This document shows positions 35,941-48,289 of a DNA stretch of 64,000 bases, piece by piece. The DNA is from Dermanyssus gallinae (Eukaryota > Arthropoda > Arachnida > Mesostigmata > Dermanyssidae). Made by a program: the position numbers and the translations under genes. Location: contig QVRM01000940.1 in assembly GCA_003439945.1 (NCBI GenBank), positions 89,501 through 153,500 of the forward strand, written 5' to 3'. The notes under the pieces are model-generated. The model was not told where the DNA came from, ran no database searches, and was given only the letters and a program-made list of their open reading frames with translations. Position 1 is the first letter of the stretch. Every line of letters begins with the position of its first letter.

Positions 35941-36240
35941 AGCCTAGTTCTGCTTTTCATCCGCGTACTTAGCCGAAATCTTATAAATGCTAAAAACAAG
36001 AGTTAAACTTCTGATTAGGGGTGCGTCCGTCGCAAAACGCAAGAAGCTGATCTTTGTTGAAATTACTGTAGACTCAGTTGCTCGGTTGGCTGTGACTGTG
36101 TTTGGTTGCATTTTACTTGAAACAGGCTCTCGTTGAGTATCAGACATGACGCGTGAACGCAAACAGAATGCGTTAGGGCAGCCTGCCAACGTTTGCCTCA
36201 ATCTGGCTGCTCCATCAAGCCTTGATGCTACATCGAGGTT
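35941..36240 (-). repeat. Dispersed repeat of unknown class, copy 1
   Basis: On the minus strand this frame reads MSDTQREPVSSKMQPN and TANRATESTVISTKI. The + strand at 47640-47960 reads MSGTQREPVLGRK and TANRPNNCV. The two loci are also similar as DNA (gcgtcatgtctg, tactcaacgagarcc). This is a repeated element, possibly once coding, that I do not recognise. Confidence 0.6.
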
Positions 36241-36879
36241 TCAGGTGCAGCAGACGCTAGCAACGCGTCAGCCTTGCGCACTGGGATTTAGACATTGGTA
36301 CATTTAGCGCATTAACTAAGCGAGGGCGACGGAATTTCGCCGAGTTGATCGTATGGCCGTAGGCGGCACAGGTGGAAATATGGCAGTTATGTGCCTCATT
36401 TCAAATATTTGAGTGCAGCCTTTTCTAGTCAAAGTCGGTTCTCTACAGAATATACTGATGACGCATTAGAATGGCTTCGTATAATCCAACGTCATTAAAG
36501 AGCTCTAACTGCTATGATTAGGTGCTGCCAAGAGCCTTTTTATCGTGGGAACACCGTTATCGCTTTCCATTATACTCAGGTGACCAGGCCCTATCCTGTT
36601 CTACTGCAACTGGGGAAGCTGCATAAATGAACGCAAACATATCCAACGTGTCATGCTTAGGGCTGCATAGTTTACACCACAACAGGCTAAAGCTAATGAG
36701 GTAGCTCTGCGTCCCTAAAAATTCCTGTTATTGAACTATTTGTTGTGATATGGGGGAATAATGTGGCGACTATTAATTCTGGCATTTTTGCGTCATTACT
36801 ATGATAAAAACATATATAGTTAGCATATATTTATTCAACTCATAATTGTGTGTAAACAATTGTCCCCCAGTGAACGAAA

Positions 36880-37335
36880 CGGCAAACTACATCAAACCTG
36901 GTGCCGACCGCCTGGACAAAGTGCCAAGCACCGCCATGGCGTTACCACGTTGTATGTCCAATGAGAGCTTTTGCTAGAAAAATTCACCGGCACGTGGGTC
37001 TTTCGTGGCCAATCTGGATCCCCTAATATCTCAGAGACAAAAGGTCAAGAACCCAAAGAGTCTCAGATAAATGCATACTTGCGACACCTGTTTCTCTTTG
37101 CCTGCGAAACAGCATAACCAGCCTGGGCAGCGCCGTGACTGACCATTGAAAGTGCTAAAGAGTCAGTCACGGTAGCGTCCCAGACGAGTGTGCTCCCACC
37201 CTCAACGGCTGTTATGGTCATCCCGTCAGGTCAAAGGGGGCGGAAATCAACGCAGATCTTGACGACAAAGTCCTCCAAGAGGGTTCCAACAAGAGCACTT
37301 GATAGAGCATTGAGCCATGCGCCAGCACCACTAGA
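36880..37335 (-). pseudogene. Retroelement C-terminal relic with restriction-like endonuclease motif, copy 1
   Basis: Minus-strand order: GAGAWLNALSSALVGTLLED (37335-37275), a deletion, then PDGMTITAVEGGSTLVWDAT with VTDSLALSM (37225-37145), CRKYA and SEILG (37090-37000), and QKLSLDIQRGNAMAVLGTL (36980-36910). The same blocks in the same order occur at 42371-43050. The PDG, spacer, WDATV pattern after a Cys/His region resembles the restriction-like endonuclease of R2/R4/CRE-type non-LTR elements. The CCHC region is deleted here. An additional frame at 37424-37774 probably carries upstream sequence of the same element. Frameshifts and stops make it non-functional. Confidence 0.7.
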
Positions 37336-37423
37336 TAAAAATTTAAATCAATAGACGAAATTTTGATGAACATGAAGATGTACTTCACGGTGAGTTCCAA
37401 GCCCGTTGGGGGCGGAGGATGTC

Positions 37424-37774
37424 CTAAAAATTAAACAACCTCTTTAAAAAAAAATTTAATTCTAGACTAGATGAAAGCGCTCGAAGGCGTGCGTTGTCTC
37501 GTCGTACCTCGTCTTCGGCTGACTTAAGAAGGTTGGCTAGTCGTATATGCGCCAACGGCGCGGTCCAGAATCGGGTCCAACCAGTGCCTTCTAAGAGACA
37601 TCCCTTGGAATATTCTAGTACAGTACGTAATCGTTCGACAACTGGGGGATCTAGTATCTTTGACGCCCTTTGCCAGGCAGTAGACATTATTGCGACCACC
37701 GCGGGGCCTGCAACCGGACTGTGTCTAAAATGCGTTGGTATCCTTTTGCCACGGGCAGAAGGGCTTGCCTGCAA
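37424..37774 (-). pseudogene. Probable upstream part of the adjoining retroelement
   Basis: A 116-codon minus frame with EDEVRRDNARLRALSSSLE, directly upstream (minus sense) of the GAGAWLNAL block at 37335. Position and wording fit the region before that block in this lineage, but I see no RT core motif. Assignment rests on context. Confidence 0.4.
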
Positions 37775-38199
37775 GCCGTTTCTGGTAAAATTATGTTACG
37801 TAAGGAACACAGGGACGTCAACGTGTGGACGTTCATATATTGTTAAGGATTTATATTTACCGTCAAGTTAATCCTACGTAGAAGGTGGTTTACTCGTGTT
37901 GTCGAGAATCAGGATTTTAGACGGAGCAATCCTCTGTGTGCACTCTAAGAGACTGAGCCTAATTTCCAAGAGCAGTTCTAACTGTGCGAGTAGACTTGAG
38001 GCTCGATTTTTAGGGGGTTAGGCACTTTAGAACTAAACATTATTTCAAAGAGATTGTTTTTAGTTCTAGACCATTCTCCGTCCCCTACGGACTTGGAAAT
38101 CACCGTGAGGTATATCTTCAATACATCGAGGGCCGAACATGTTGAGATATCTGGAGGTTCCCCAACAGTTTTTGTGGCAGCATGGCCGCTGATTCTCAG

Positions 38200-38335
38200 T
38201 GGCATGGTTTATCATCTATTCTCAATAAGGATTGCTCAAAGGAAATTCGATCACCAACAGGGATCGAACCGCCGACACCCCGGTAGATGACGGAGCAAGC
38301 ACTCGGTAACGTCGACCGCGTGGACGGCTATAATT
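38200..38335 (-). repeat. Possible SINE C (tRNA-like head) inserted next to a gag relic
   Basis: On the minus strand, cacgcggtcgacgttaccg (A-box-like) is followed by ggcggttcgatccctg, a good B-box, near 38265-38280. It joins gag-like coding sequence at about 38340. The 3' phrase complementary to cagtggcatggtttatc (38199-38215) resembles cagcggtatggtttac at 48970-48985 and cagcggtatggtgtc at 62235-62249, suggesting a dispersed family. Confidence 0.45.
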
Positions 38336-38339
38336 TTCC

Positions 38340-38870
38340 ACATACCGATTTGACTTCTTAGCAAATTTACAAGTAGGAAGCCTAGGCTTCAGGAGAATTA
38401 ATTGCGGCTTTTGGTTGTCGACTGCTGACGAGACACCTCTGACAACTGAGGCGTAACTTCGGCCCACCAGCCCGGCTTCTGTGGCTACAGCAGCCCAAGG
38501 AAGTTTCTTCGGCATTTCCAACTCGTCTTCATTGATGACTGTAAATCGCCCACGCTTAGCGTGTGGCTGCCGATCGAAAGTAAAAACTACTTTCGTTAAC
38601 GGTTTCTCCCGCGTCCCGTTCGTTAGTGTATTAACGACAAACTTCAATCTCACCAGACGCAGGCAGTTCGAAAAGAATTTCTGTTTTTACAAAAATCGTG
38701 GCTACGCCGTGGATGCGTGCACGAAATCTCGAAATTGATGTGCAAGTCGCCGTCACCGGTATATCGCCTATTATCAACACCGCAAGTATTTGTTTAGCCG
38801 TGTCACTAGTTGGGGCCGTCACCACAATGCCTTCACCACCACCGGACATTCTGCATCAAGGAAACATCTC
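38340..38870 (-). pseudogene. Non-LTR retrotransposon gag-like relic
   Basis: Minus frames overlap with a shift near 38640: GIVVTAPTSDTAKQILAVL, then IGDIPVTATCTSISRFRAR and IHGVATIFVKTEILFELP, then RLKFVVNTLTNGTREKPL, TKVVFTF and KRGRF. This alternation of beta-strand-like blocks and IHGV is the RRM-like core seen in ORF1 of R1/I-type non-LTR elements. The sequence ends at the SINE-like insertion. No endonuclease or RT adjoins it. Confidence 0.6.
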
Positions 38871-38879
38871 ATGAACAAG

Positions 38880-39680
38880 CTTGAACGTCTTCATTAGAGG
38901 ATTGCTTCTGCTTGCGCGAAGCAATCCGACGAGTTGATGTCTTCTGGGCCCTTACGAATCCCTGGTTATCTTGACAGTGGTTGGAATTTCTCCTCCGCTT
39001 TGCACCGAGAACATGGTCATTTTTTGCAGTAGAAGCTAAATCTATATATATTGTTAGGGTTTCTTCAATACTATTAGTACTTTGGTTGTTGTTGGTTTTA
39101 ATCGTGTTTTGAAGTCTATTTATATCTAGACTAGGGAAGGGGTTTATCCCGCTGACATGTCTCGGCTTAACACGATGAACTATTTTAATTGCACAATAAT
39201 AAATGATTAAAAAAATTAAAACGGTTTAAAAATGTGCGACACAAACTCGCCTTGAACCTGAGATCCAAAATGAATCCACGAAGACAGCTGGCGTCATCTG
39301 TGTACATTAAGAGTCGTACATATGCGACAGCCGCAGAGCGCCTGTCTTAAGAGTGTCCCATTCAGGCGTGCAATCGTTAGCCCGTTTACGCGGAGCGGCT
39401 CAGCCTCGATATTGTATGCTTAGTGTGTTTTACGCGATAAAGGAGATCAATAAATAAACATTAAATATACATATACACTTAAGTAGAACTAATAGATTTC
39501 TACTATGAACGCGAAACTCTATACATATATAGTTGCTGGCTCTTGGTAATAACGTTTAATTTTTATGAGGTAATACCTTTTGAACCTAACGAACGGTCGA
39601 ACCGAACGGTTGATTGTTGGATGAGCTTGTACTTAGAAAACAAATATGTGAATCACGGCACAGGTATTCTAAAAAAAAGA

Positions 39681-39748
<68 letters not shown>

Positions 39749-42055
39749 GCGGGAAGATCTTGCGTATTCTCGTACTCCTCTACTGGAAGGAAGATGGTTG
39801 CACTCAAGAAACGCTAAAGGATGCAAACAATGTGAGCCTGCATGGCTCGTTTTGCAAGTTCAATACATTAATGCCTGTCGTGAATCGTGTGCAGCATCAC
39901 GCCTTACGCCACCGTATGCCTTACTTGCTAGCACGTCGGCTATCAACAACTACGAATAGCAGGCCATTGCTGCGGGCGACCAGCATTAGAACGCTCAACT
40001 GAAATTACCCTAAGTTCAAGCGATCGACTGTATGTGACGAGACGCTAATCACGGACGGATGGAAGTCCATCTAGATAATCGAATCGCTTAGGGGCGCCGC
40101 ACACTGCGAGCGTTGTGCTTTGCACCGGTTCCTGAAGTCCGATGACTCCGGTCAATAATTTCCCGCGTCCGACTCGGCCAATTTATTAGCGGGTAGCGTT
40201 TCAATAATTAATGGACTACGCTGAGCGAACGTACTTTCGCGTATACCTCGTTCGTGTCCATTACAGCTGATACACCGATACGCTAAACGTAGTGCTAATT
40301 TCGAGCGCTCGAGCAAAACTCAGTAAGAAAACTAAATGCATCCGGGCTGACGTAAATGACGATGACGACGACATATGTGAGACGACCTACACGTGACTGA
40401 AATAGAGTCAGAGAGGCAGAAAACGCAATCATATTTCCTATGGGAAGCGTTAAAAAGCGTTGTTTTGACAGCGTTGATTTGCTGTTGACTTTTGTCTACG
40501 GCCGCATTGCTGTTTTAAATATGTAATGTGCTAAAACTGTACAAACAGGCAATATATATATCTTTCCCGCATTTGGAAAATTGCAGTAACAGAAATGGTA
40601 GCATATTGTACGTGGTGTTCATACTCTTACTGTGATTTACAGGTCGTCAGAGCAGGAAGTCAGCAGGAAGTGTTTCTAGTATTTAGCATTCGTGTCACCT
40701 GAACGCATGACAAAAAGGAGCGTAAACCCGCTTGAAGTATGCACAATAATAATAATAATAATAATAGTAATTGCACTTTTTATTATAATGCAGGCTCGTT
40801 TCATCCATAATATGACTCTTGCATATCCCGCTACAATCCTACTGCTACTAATACGAATGCCCCTTCCATTAGCCTGCAAAGAAAGCGATTGTCGCTGAGT
40901 GCTAGTCAAGGCACCCAGTAGTGCGGAATATGACCTGCTACTCGGAATGAGTTTCACTAAAACGGCTACCATTTTGGCCAGCTGTGACGCAACTTCAACC
41001 CTTTCCAGCTGCTCTGCTTGCTGTCCTAGTTACAGGTCTACTTCTCCTGCACCTCGTTTTCCTATCGTTGTCAGTTACCACAGACATTCGGTAAATCTTT
41101 GCACTGGTCAATTCAACTTCGTAATATACTTGGCAGTAAATGTACAGTAATTCTTCCGTAAAACAGTAAACAAACATATATATATATATATATATGGATG
41201 ATGTGCTAGCAGATGGAGTGTGTGTCCGTTTGTTGCCTACGTCAACGTCTTTAATTAAGCTCGTAATTTAGGTTGCTCTTACGAGTGCTCTTCAGTTTGG
41301 TTTCGGACTACAGACTGGAAAGTCTTTAAATCTGCTGAGACCGTGTCGGCGAGCTGGGTGTCCGGGAGCGCAGCGGTTAAGATGCACTCATAGTATACCT
41401 TCTAACGGCGACTCTGGTAGATGGGAGCTTTATTGTATCTTGCGTAACCTTATTACCTCCCCGGCTGCGTGTATTTCGGCTACGGCAACCCTTAGTATTA
41501 TTTCGTGGAGCACTATGTCATTTCGTACATGCTTCGGCCAAAGAGCCAAAAAACGGGAACAGGGTTATGTTAAACTTTCTTTTCGGCTAAAACAACATTT
41601 ACCTTCTGCGTCACAATCTTCTTCCAAATGATTTATACCGTGGCTATATTAAGCCTCATTACGAAAATTACTGGATTTCTTTCTATTGCTTGCCCAGCAT
41701 CCGTTGTGCTGGCCGGCTGTGAGTTTATAACCGGGTTACGTAGCTAAGTTATGAGTTGATCATAAACTTTCAAACAGAAAATATCAATTTATAAATATAA
41801 GAGCGCTACCTCCTTAACTAAAGTAGACTTTATGGAAATCATTATTGTCTTCCCTAAGAGGAGGTTTCATTTAAGCACGAAATGTGACCCAATGGCGATG
41901 TTATATTCAAGTCATTCTCTAAGATTAGTTCTTTGTATACGCCCCTACCTTACATAAACGTTTATAAGCTTGATTTTGATGTTACTCTGTCGGGCCAGTT
42001 TTACTCTCAGCTTCTGGTAACTAACAGATCTCACCAATGAGAATGATAGACGAGA
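38880..42055. other. Unassigned DNA with several microsatellites
   Basis: Contents are (AT)n/(GA)n at 39684-39747, (TAA)n at 40745-40772, (AT)n at 41175-41196 and an A-box-like phrase at 41371. A GC-richer stretch at 40060-40270 has no open frame. ORFs at 39543-39959 and 40899-41150 are partly microsatellite and have no recognised motif. Confidence 0.35.
39684..39747. repeat. Compound (AT)n-(GA)n microsatellite
   Basis: About 17 AT units run directly into about 15 AG/GA units. Confidence 0.95.
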
Positions 42056-42065
42056 CATTTTTCGC

Positions 42066-42126
42066 GTGGCATATCACGCATATAATTTTTTCTCTCTCTC
42101 TCTTTCTATCACTTTACACACACACA

Positions 42127-42170
<44 letters not shown>

Positions 42171-42325
42171 TGTGTGTAAGTGATAGAAAGAGAGAGAGAG
42201 AAAACATTATATGTTATGTCATACGAGTAGGTAGGCATATAACGCATATAATTTTCTCTCTCTCTCTCTTTCTAACACTTTACACGCACACTATATATAT
42301 ATATATATATTTATGTGTGTAAAGA
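42066..42325. repeat. Compound simple-repeat palindrome, duplicated
   Basis: The left arm is (TC)n, tttctatcacttta, (CA)n (42087-42128). The centre is (TA)n (42129-42168). The right arm is the mirror complement (TG)n, taagtgatagaaag, (AG)n (42165-42202). A direct second copy of the left arm follows at 42235-42290, with the same upstream phrase (acgcatataattttctctc), then a shorter (TA)n and a partial right arm, tatgtgtgtaaag. The non-repetitive core words show that this is inverted duplication, not chance pairing of simple repeats. Confidence 0.9.
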
Positions 42326-42370
42326 CATTTGTGATGTAAGAACATGTGCACAGCCCGCTCGGGGCATAAC

Positions 42371-43049
42371 TCAAGGCGTTAGGTCCAGGCTTGGGCTGGT
42401 CCACCTAGCCAGCGTGCCTCTCACCGAAGCGGCATTCCCTCTCTGAACATCCAATGACAGACGTTGCTGTAAATATTCCCCCGCCCTCTTGTCCTCTGTA
42501 GCAAGCATCAATCTTCTTCCGACATCGTTAAGCAGTTTCTTCGTTAGCAGCCCAGGCCCCCCCAACGTTTCAAACGCAAGGGGTGAGAACATGTGTGGGT
42601 AAGCGACGCTTGAATACTTTCGGCACTTGGCTGCCTCCGCTAGGGCTACCGCGTGCACCGACCATTGAAGGGGCTAAAGAGTCGGTTACGGTCGCATCCC
42701 ACACCAGCATTTGCCCCCGCTCGAAGGGAGTTAGGGTCATGCCATCAGGTCTCTTTCCATCGTCTCTGACTAAACCGGGAGGCTCCAAAATGGGTAGCCC
42801 GCCGACCGTAGCCCTCTGCTAAATGTTTCATTCAAAGCTGAGTGGCGTGCGATTCTGCCTGAACTCTGCGGACATGAAAGTCCATGGTGACCTAGGGAGT
42901 CGACCTCGTCACCGTATTTGCACTGGTGTGGGGACACTAGCTCAACTCCTAACCTCAACCCGACTAGTATTCGTGTAGACTCATCGTCAAGCAGGGTACT
43001 CAGCTGAGGGCTCGGGAGAGCGTGTAGCCATGCACCTGCACCGGGCGAG

Positions 43050-43050
<1 letters not shown>
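42371..43050 (-). pseudogene. Retroelement C-terminal relic with CCHC knuckle and restriction-like endonuclease motif, copy 2
   Basis: This is the best-preserved copy. Minus order: GAGAWLHALPSPQLSTLLDD (43040-42980), a degenerate knuckle with Cys, His and Cys in QCKYGDEVDSLGHHGLSC (second Cys lost), RIARHSALNETF, then after a frameshift near 42790 [29 protein letters not shown] and TDSLAPS. After another shift come [38 protein letters not shown] and RLSLDVQRGNAASVRGTL, ending at a stop near 42373. KRPDG, a ~12-residue spacer and WDATV fit a PD-(D/E)xK-type nuclease as in RLE-bearing non-LTR elements. A (TA)n array at 43052 cuts off the upstream RT. Confidence 0.8.

Positions 43051-43051
<1 letters not shown>

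Positions 43052-43131
<80 letters not shown>
43052..43131. repeat. (AT)n microsatellite interrupting a retroelement
   Basis: About 80 bp of TA dinucleotides, directly upstream in minus sense of the GAGAWLHAL block. Confidence 0.95.
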
Positions 43132-43133
<2 letters not shown>

Positions 43134-43134
43134 C

Positions 43135-44050
43135 GTTTATCAGAACTGTAACAAGTGCCCCGCAACAAGCAGTCGCTCTTACGGGTATTGAATTGAGTAA
43201 AAACGTTGAATGTTTTCAATGCTTTTCACCTTTGGCATGGTCCTGCATGTGACAGTCGCCACGTATACACTAGGTATATACTGCATAGTTATTACTATCT
43301 GGTGTATTCAAACGCAGCTTTTCACGAGGAGCATGAGTTTTGCACTTGCCGGTTCTGCCTGCAGAGGGGTACCAAGTACCATGCAGTAGAATACACTACT
43401 TATCTCGCCGGAAGTGTGAAGAAGAAAAAGCAATATGAAGAAACCTTTTTGAATTGTATGTTATACTCAATATGAGCAAAATAAACATAATTCCAATAGA
43501 ATAAAATTATTCTTAAAAGCTATAACGAACTAAAAAAAAATAGTAATACATTTAATGAACCTTCGTAATTTCAACACGGGGAAATAAATTGCGTTTTTTT
43601 TTCCATAGTTGATGCTTGGTTAATGTACACTGGCCAGCTTAAGTCTTTAGTGGAATTTCTTAACTTTGGTGTACACGATCACGAGTAGTGTCTATCTCAC
43701 TTTTGTTTTTAAATTTTGATAGTATATCACAAAATGTGTTTGCTTTATGAATTTAACAGACTGAGATCTGCTGCTACTAAGGCGGCTATGAGCATTGCTT
43801 TTTGAATGACTTTCTTCGCATTTTTACTTCTTACCACAGCTCTTTACATACGATATATGTACTAGGTACATGTATAGTGTATGTAGTATAGATAGTATAT
43901 AAGTGCTATATATACCTTACTAGATGAATTAAAAAGTTCGTAGCGACTCGTGTCTACAGCTTCAAAAAGTGCATGCCGATTACAGCGCTTGAGCAAATAA
44001 GTATAATGTGGATTGGTTTTGAATTGCGTTTGTAGCAGGTTGCACAGCCG
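43135..44050. other. Unassigned AT-rich DNA
   Basis: A + frame at 43206-43475 and a - frame at 43862-44077 have no recognised motif. Confidence 0.3.
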
Positions 44051-44059
44051 TAACATTTC

Positions 44060-44660
44060 AGACCACTTCAGTGACAATAAAGCAGAACAAGTACCATGTT
44101 GTAATTAAGCTATTTTTAACGACTTAACTGCAACGGCAATTGAAGCGAAATTAGATGCAGTTTACGAAATGAACCCACTGGCTAATAGCGCTATTATTAA
44201 ATGAATTGTCTCATTTCAAAGGGGTATTATGGGCACCGTCGTATTATGCACTACACTCTAGACGTTTAGTAATAGCTTTGAATGAGAAAACTGTACTAGA
44301 CAATTCCAAACTTTTGATGGTTGACCGTCGATTGAAAATGCGCGAATTAGCGAAGAAGAATAGCGGTGCAGTATATCACATATTGCACCAGCATTCATGC
44401 ATGAAAAATATGAATGCTAAGTAGATACTGCACGACCTAACAATAAGGCTGAATCTGACATGTGTGTCAATTTCGAAGAGCCCTTTAAAACTTTTCCCAA
44501 GTCGACGAAATCCCGAGATTTTTTGAGATATTACAGACGCCGTTTACGAGTATTTTTGGTCTAACAATTCTAAATACTTTGATCGTCGTATACAAACTAT
44601 TGAGGATCGTTGGACTAGATGTGCTGAATTTTGCGAGGACCATATTAAGCAATAAGAGTG
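44060..44660 (+). pseudogene. Internally deleted mariner transposase relic
   Basis: The N-terminal part (44100-44425) reads LTATAIEAKLDAVYEM, then LDNSKLLMVDRRLKMRELAKK and AVYHILHQHSCMKNMNAK, a mariner helix-turn-helix region. It then jumps at once to the C-terminus: [33 protein letters not shown] (44530-44640). The catalytic core between is missing, so this is an MITE-like deletion derivative. The start resembles the relic at 34830, the same mariner lineage. Confidence 0.75.
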
Positions 44661-44712
44661 ACGTGAGTCCGTCTATTGCTTGTATTGTATGCTACAAGCG
44701 TTTCGAATCGCC

Positions 44713-44883
<171 letters not shown>

Positions 44884-44889
44884 TATACA

Positions 44890-46860
44890 GTTTGGAATAC
44901 AATGCACACGCGGGATTCTGCAGAGGGCTAATTCTCTTCGTTGGTATGGGTGATCGTATTCTGCTGACTATGCGGTTGCGGTCAACACCCACCAGCTAAA
45001 CCGTAAGCAGTTTATCTCCCCACTGAAAGCGGTCATCGGCGGCAGGGTTTGGGCGTGTAGAGTGAGCTGAGACAGAATCAGCTGAACCAATTCTGTATAT
45101 ATGAACGTGTGTGCATTGTGTCTGTGTATATGGAGGTGTGCATATATGAAATCATGAAAGAAGCAGAAACTCGGTTTTTGTGCATAAACCAGGACGGCTT
45201 CCAGGCTATCACTATGGCAATTTCTGACACTGTTGTTACTGCTGCTGCTGCAATTCATGTTGCTGTCCAGCTCAAAACAGTTTTCCTATGGATTCGACTG
45301 TACATCGCCGCGTCTAATAACCCAGCCTCGTCTCATCAACTCTGTAGTATTGCTGTGCATAGCCTTATGTCGTTCCCTAATCTTATGATCGGAAAAATCA
45401 CTTACATGCTGTCGTAGCCGTGTGTCCTTAAGGCGCTTGCTATAGTGCCAGTCACTATAGGCGTCCTTTAGTTCTTCTATCTGATTGATTGACAGTACAG
45501 TCGAGGGAGCAACCGTTAGCTTGAACTACCTGTACTATTCATATTTACCTGTAGGAGTTGTTTTTTTACAACGCTTGCAAGAAAAACGTTGTCAACAAAA
45601 GTTGTAATTTTATGTGGACTTCATTAAGGAATCCTGTCAATTTATCCTGACATCCGCGGGTGAAAAATTGGGCTAAGGTTAAATCGGCACCGCGTCTTCT
45701 TGTTTTGAGGACCCATACAATGTTTTAAGTAGTATAGTATGAACCATTTTGCGGCTAACTGTAAACTTGCCTAACTGACACGCAGAACGTGTGGCTCCGC
45801 CGTGGAAATATTGCAAAGCCCAGACTTGATGCAGTCAGTGTTTTAGGGAAATTTAGAGCCACTTGTCCACATTGCGCTGAAGCGCCTGGAATTGCTACAA
45901 AAATCGTCTTAAAACGGCATTGATTGGATGTTCCATTGGTGCCGCTCTGTGCATACGTGGAACACGTCCAGACACCTCTGACATCTTCTCAAGGCGCACT
46001 TGGTCGTCCGTAGTAATGAATGGTTTCTTCTTGCGGCACGGGTGTACCGGTAGGGGCCTGTTGGTAGCCGTTGGTGGGATTGTTAAACCTAGTCCATCCC
46101 TACAGCTGCTCGCATTACTAACGCTACTGGAGACCCACATTGCGAGAGACACGACCGCATCCTTCGTTCGCGCTCCGAACGCGCGTATGGCCTATGGCGC
46201 CAGGCGGTATCCCGTTTATTTGAATTTACAACATGTCATTGTGCATCCGGCATTTGACGCCAGGCGATGTTTTTTAGTAATGAATGGGGCCAAGATAAAC
46301 AACGCGACACTCAGACCTCAACGACTTGAACCGTAAAAGTGGCCAGCAGTAACAAAAGCCCCACTTAAGAACACCGGACATAGCTTGATGATCATCAAGT
46401 ACCGCTGCATAGAATGGAGGATATAATGCAGCATGTTATTTCGATGATTTTGCCGATGTTAAAATGTATCATTGCACAGGCGGTGGTTAGGGCCACTCAG
46501 GCACAAGTCATTCCGACAATTTTGGAGGGACTGATGAGTGACTCTATCTAACTGTACCAAATTAATAAAATGGAACATCATATGAGCACCTTTGTAAACA
46601 AATAAATTGCGGTTAGTCTGGAGCAAATGAGCGCTTGACTGGCATTGTCTTGATTGGCTCACGACACGAAAGCAATGTAAAAAACGCGTACATTCAAGAC
46701 ACACTATTACATTCAACACATTCTTTTTCCAGAAATAGATGTAAAATAACGAGTGAATTTAAAAAGTAATAATGAATTAACCACTTATCTGTGTATAGTG
46801 TTTCTCAACTTATATATATATATATATAATAATAAAATGAACTCACAAAGTTAATAACAC
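44890..46860. other. Unassigned DNA with one moderately long unknown ORF
   Basis: A + frame at 45920-46336 starts with ATG (MIGCSIGAALCIRGTRPDT), runs 138 codons and is less AT-rich than its surroundings. An antisense frame of 85 codons overlaps it. I recognise neither. It may be a degraded transposon. (AT)n at 46810-46829. Confidence 0.3.
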
Positions 46861-46869
46861 GGGCCAAAT

Positions 46870-48285
46870 CTACCCTAATATTTATCCGTGCTATAAGGAT
46901 TATGTGAAACCTGCTTTCTCTATATTAAAAAGTTGTGTTACTAGTTTTGTAGATTTGCAAGGCTTGGGCGACAATGACAGAGGCTGTCATTTTGAAGACG
47001 TAAGGACAAGTCCGCGGTGTCCCAAGCAGTATTCGGTGTTCCAGTAACAATGATTATAGTATTCACATACACCAGCTATTTGAGCTAAGCGTGTATGAGA
47101 GCATGCGCAACTCGGTACGCGCCGAAGAAGAACTCAGACACGAAGGAGCATTTTTGTAGTTGTGAGGGTCCTATTCCATGCCGTCATCACGACGCCTTAT
47201 GCACATTCGTCTATGACTGATTCATCTTAGCGAATCCTCGGCAGGACCGATCAGTCTGTCGCTAGCGGTGGTGGCGGCAATGACATTGCAGGAGCTTGCA
47301 CCCGGAGCTTATGCCCTGCATTGAAAGCTGGCAGAAAGTGACCGGCCTAAATTAAAGGAGGTACGGCGAAACTGACGCCAGCGTTTATCACAAGCACCTC
47401 TGCACAATTTCTAAATTAGTTTCATTAGCATAGAACAAAAAATTCGCGCCTGCAATGCCGATCGGATGACGTGGATGGCTTCGACCCACTGCGGCGAGCT
47501 CGCTAAACGTTCTATTAATAGGATCCCTTGAACCTTTGCAGACGTTTTCCGGCAGATACGAATCACGACGAGCGCCAAGTCTATCAGTCGAGCACACCAC
47601 ATATGAGTATGCAGAGTGCCGCCTCTAAATCTGATCAGAGTTCGGCGAATTGTCTAAACGTATTCAGCGTGCATACGTGCGTCATGTCTGGTACTCAACG
47701 AGAACCCGTTTTAGGTAGAAAATAAACAAATACCACAGCTAATCGACCGAATAACTGTGTTTCAAGAATTTTAGCAAAGATTGTTTCAGCGATTGTTTAG
47801 GGTCTTCGCGTCAGACGGACCCCCGCTAAGATCACAAAGTTTCATTCTGTTCTTAAACCGACAGCTTACGATACCGTAGCTAAATGCGTGGCCGCAGAAG
47901 AAGCAGAACCGGGCCCCTACACAGCAAAGCGGACGATTTACTATGAGTGCCTTGCGTGAGGACTCCAAATCTCGGACTAGAGAATTAGGGCAGTGCAAAA
48001 GTGAATTTGGACAATCCTCGTACTTGGATACGTGCTTTGAGCACCAAATGTAATGTGCTATGTCGTATTATTGGCCGGCTTGACGAGGTTCTCAAGTCAT
48101 ACACATACAAATTACACAGAATCTATTTTAAGCAGATAAAGCAGACTAGCTTACTCGATATCGTGTACTTTTGGATTCTCTACGAAATAGGAGGCCTGTT
48201 AGAATGTTTGCTTACAAAATTATTATTAATCACCGTAGAAGCCAAAATTAATTGCGCGAAGGTCTAACAAAACGAATTTAGCAGG
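46870..48285. other. Unassigned DNA containing a dispersed repeat copy
   Basis: Apart from the repeat at 47560-47960 I see no supported feature. ORF 48001-48267 (+, ATG) has no motif. Confidence 0.3.
47560..47960 (+). repeat. Dispersed repeat of unknown class, copy 2
   Basis: Matches 35941-36240 in inverted orientation at DNA and translated level (MSGTQREPV; TANR). The similarity is clearest at 47675-47830. Whether it is a decayed transposon coding region cannot be settled from two copies. Confidence 0.55.
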
Positions 48286-48289
48286 CATT

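Noticed and set aside
38255..38335. Genuine tRNA gene on the minus strand
   Set aside because: A- and B-box-like words are present but I could not form a proper acceptor stem, and the flanking phrase recurs elsewhere, so a SINE head is likelier.
45920..46336. Novel 138-codon host gene
   Set aside because: ATG start and length are suggestive, but there is no motif, an overlapping antisense frame exists and no splice or promoter signal supports it; left as an unknown ORF.
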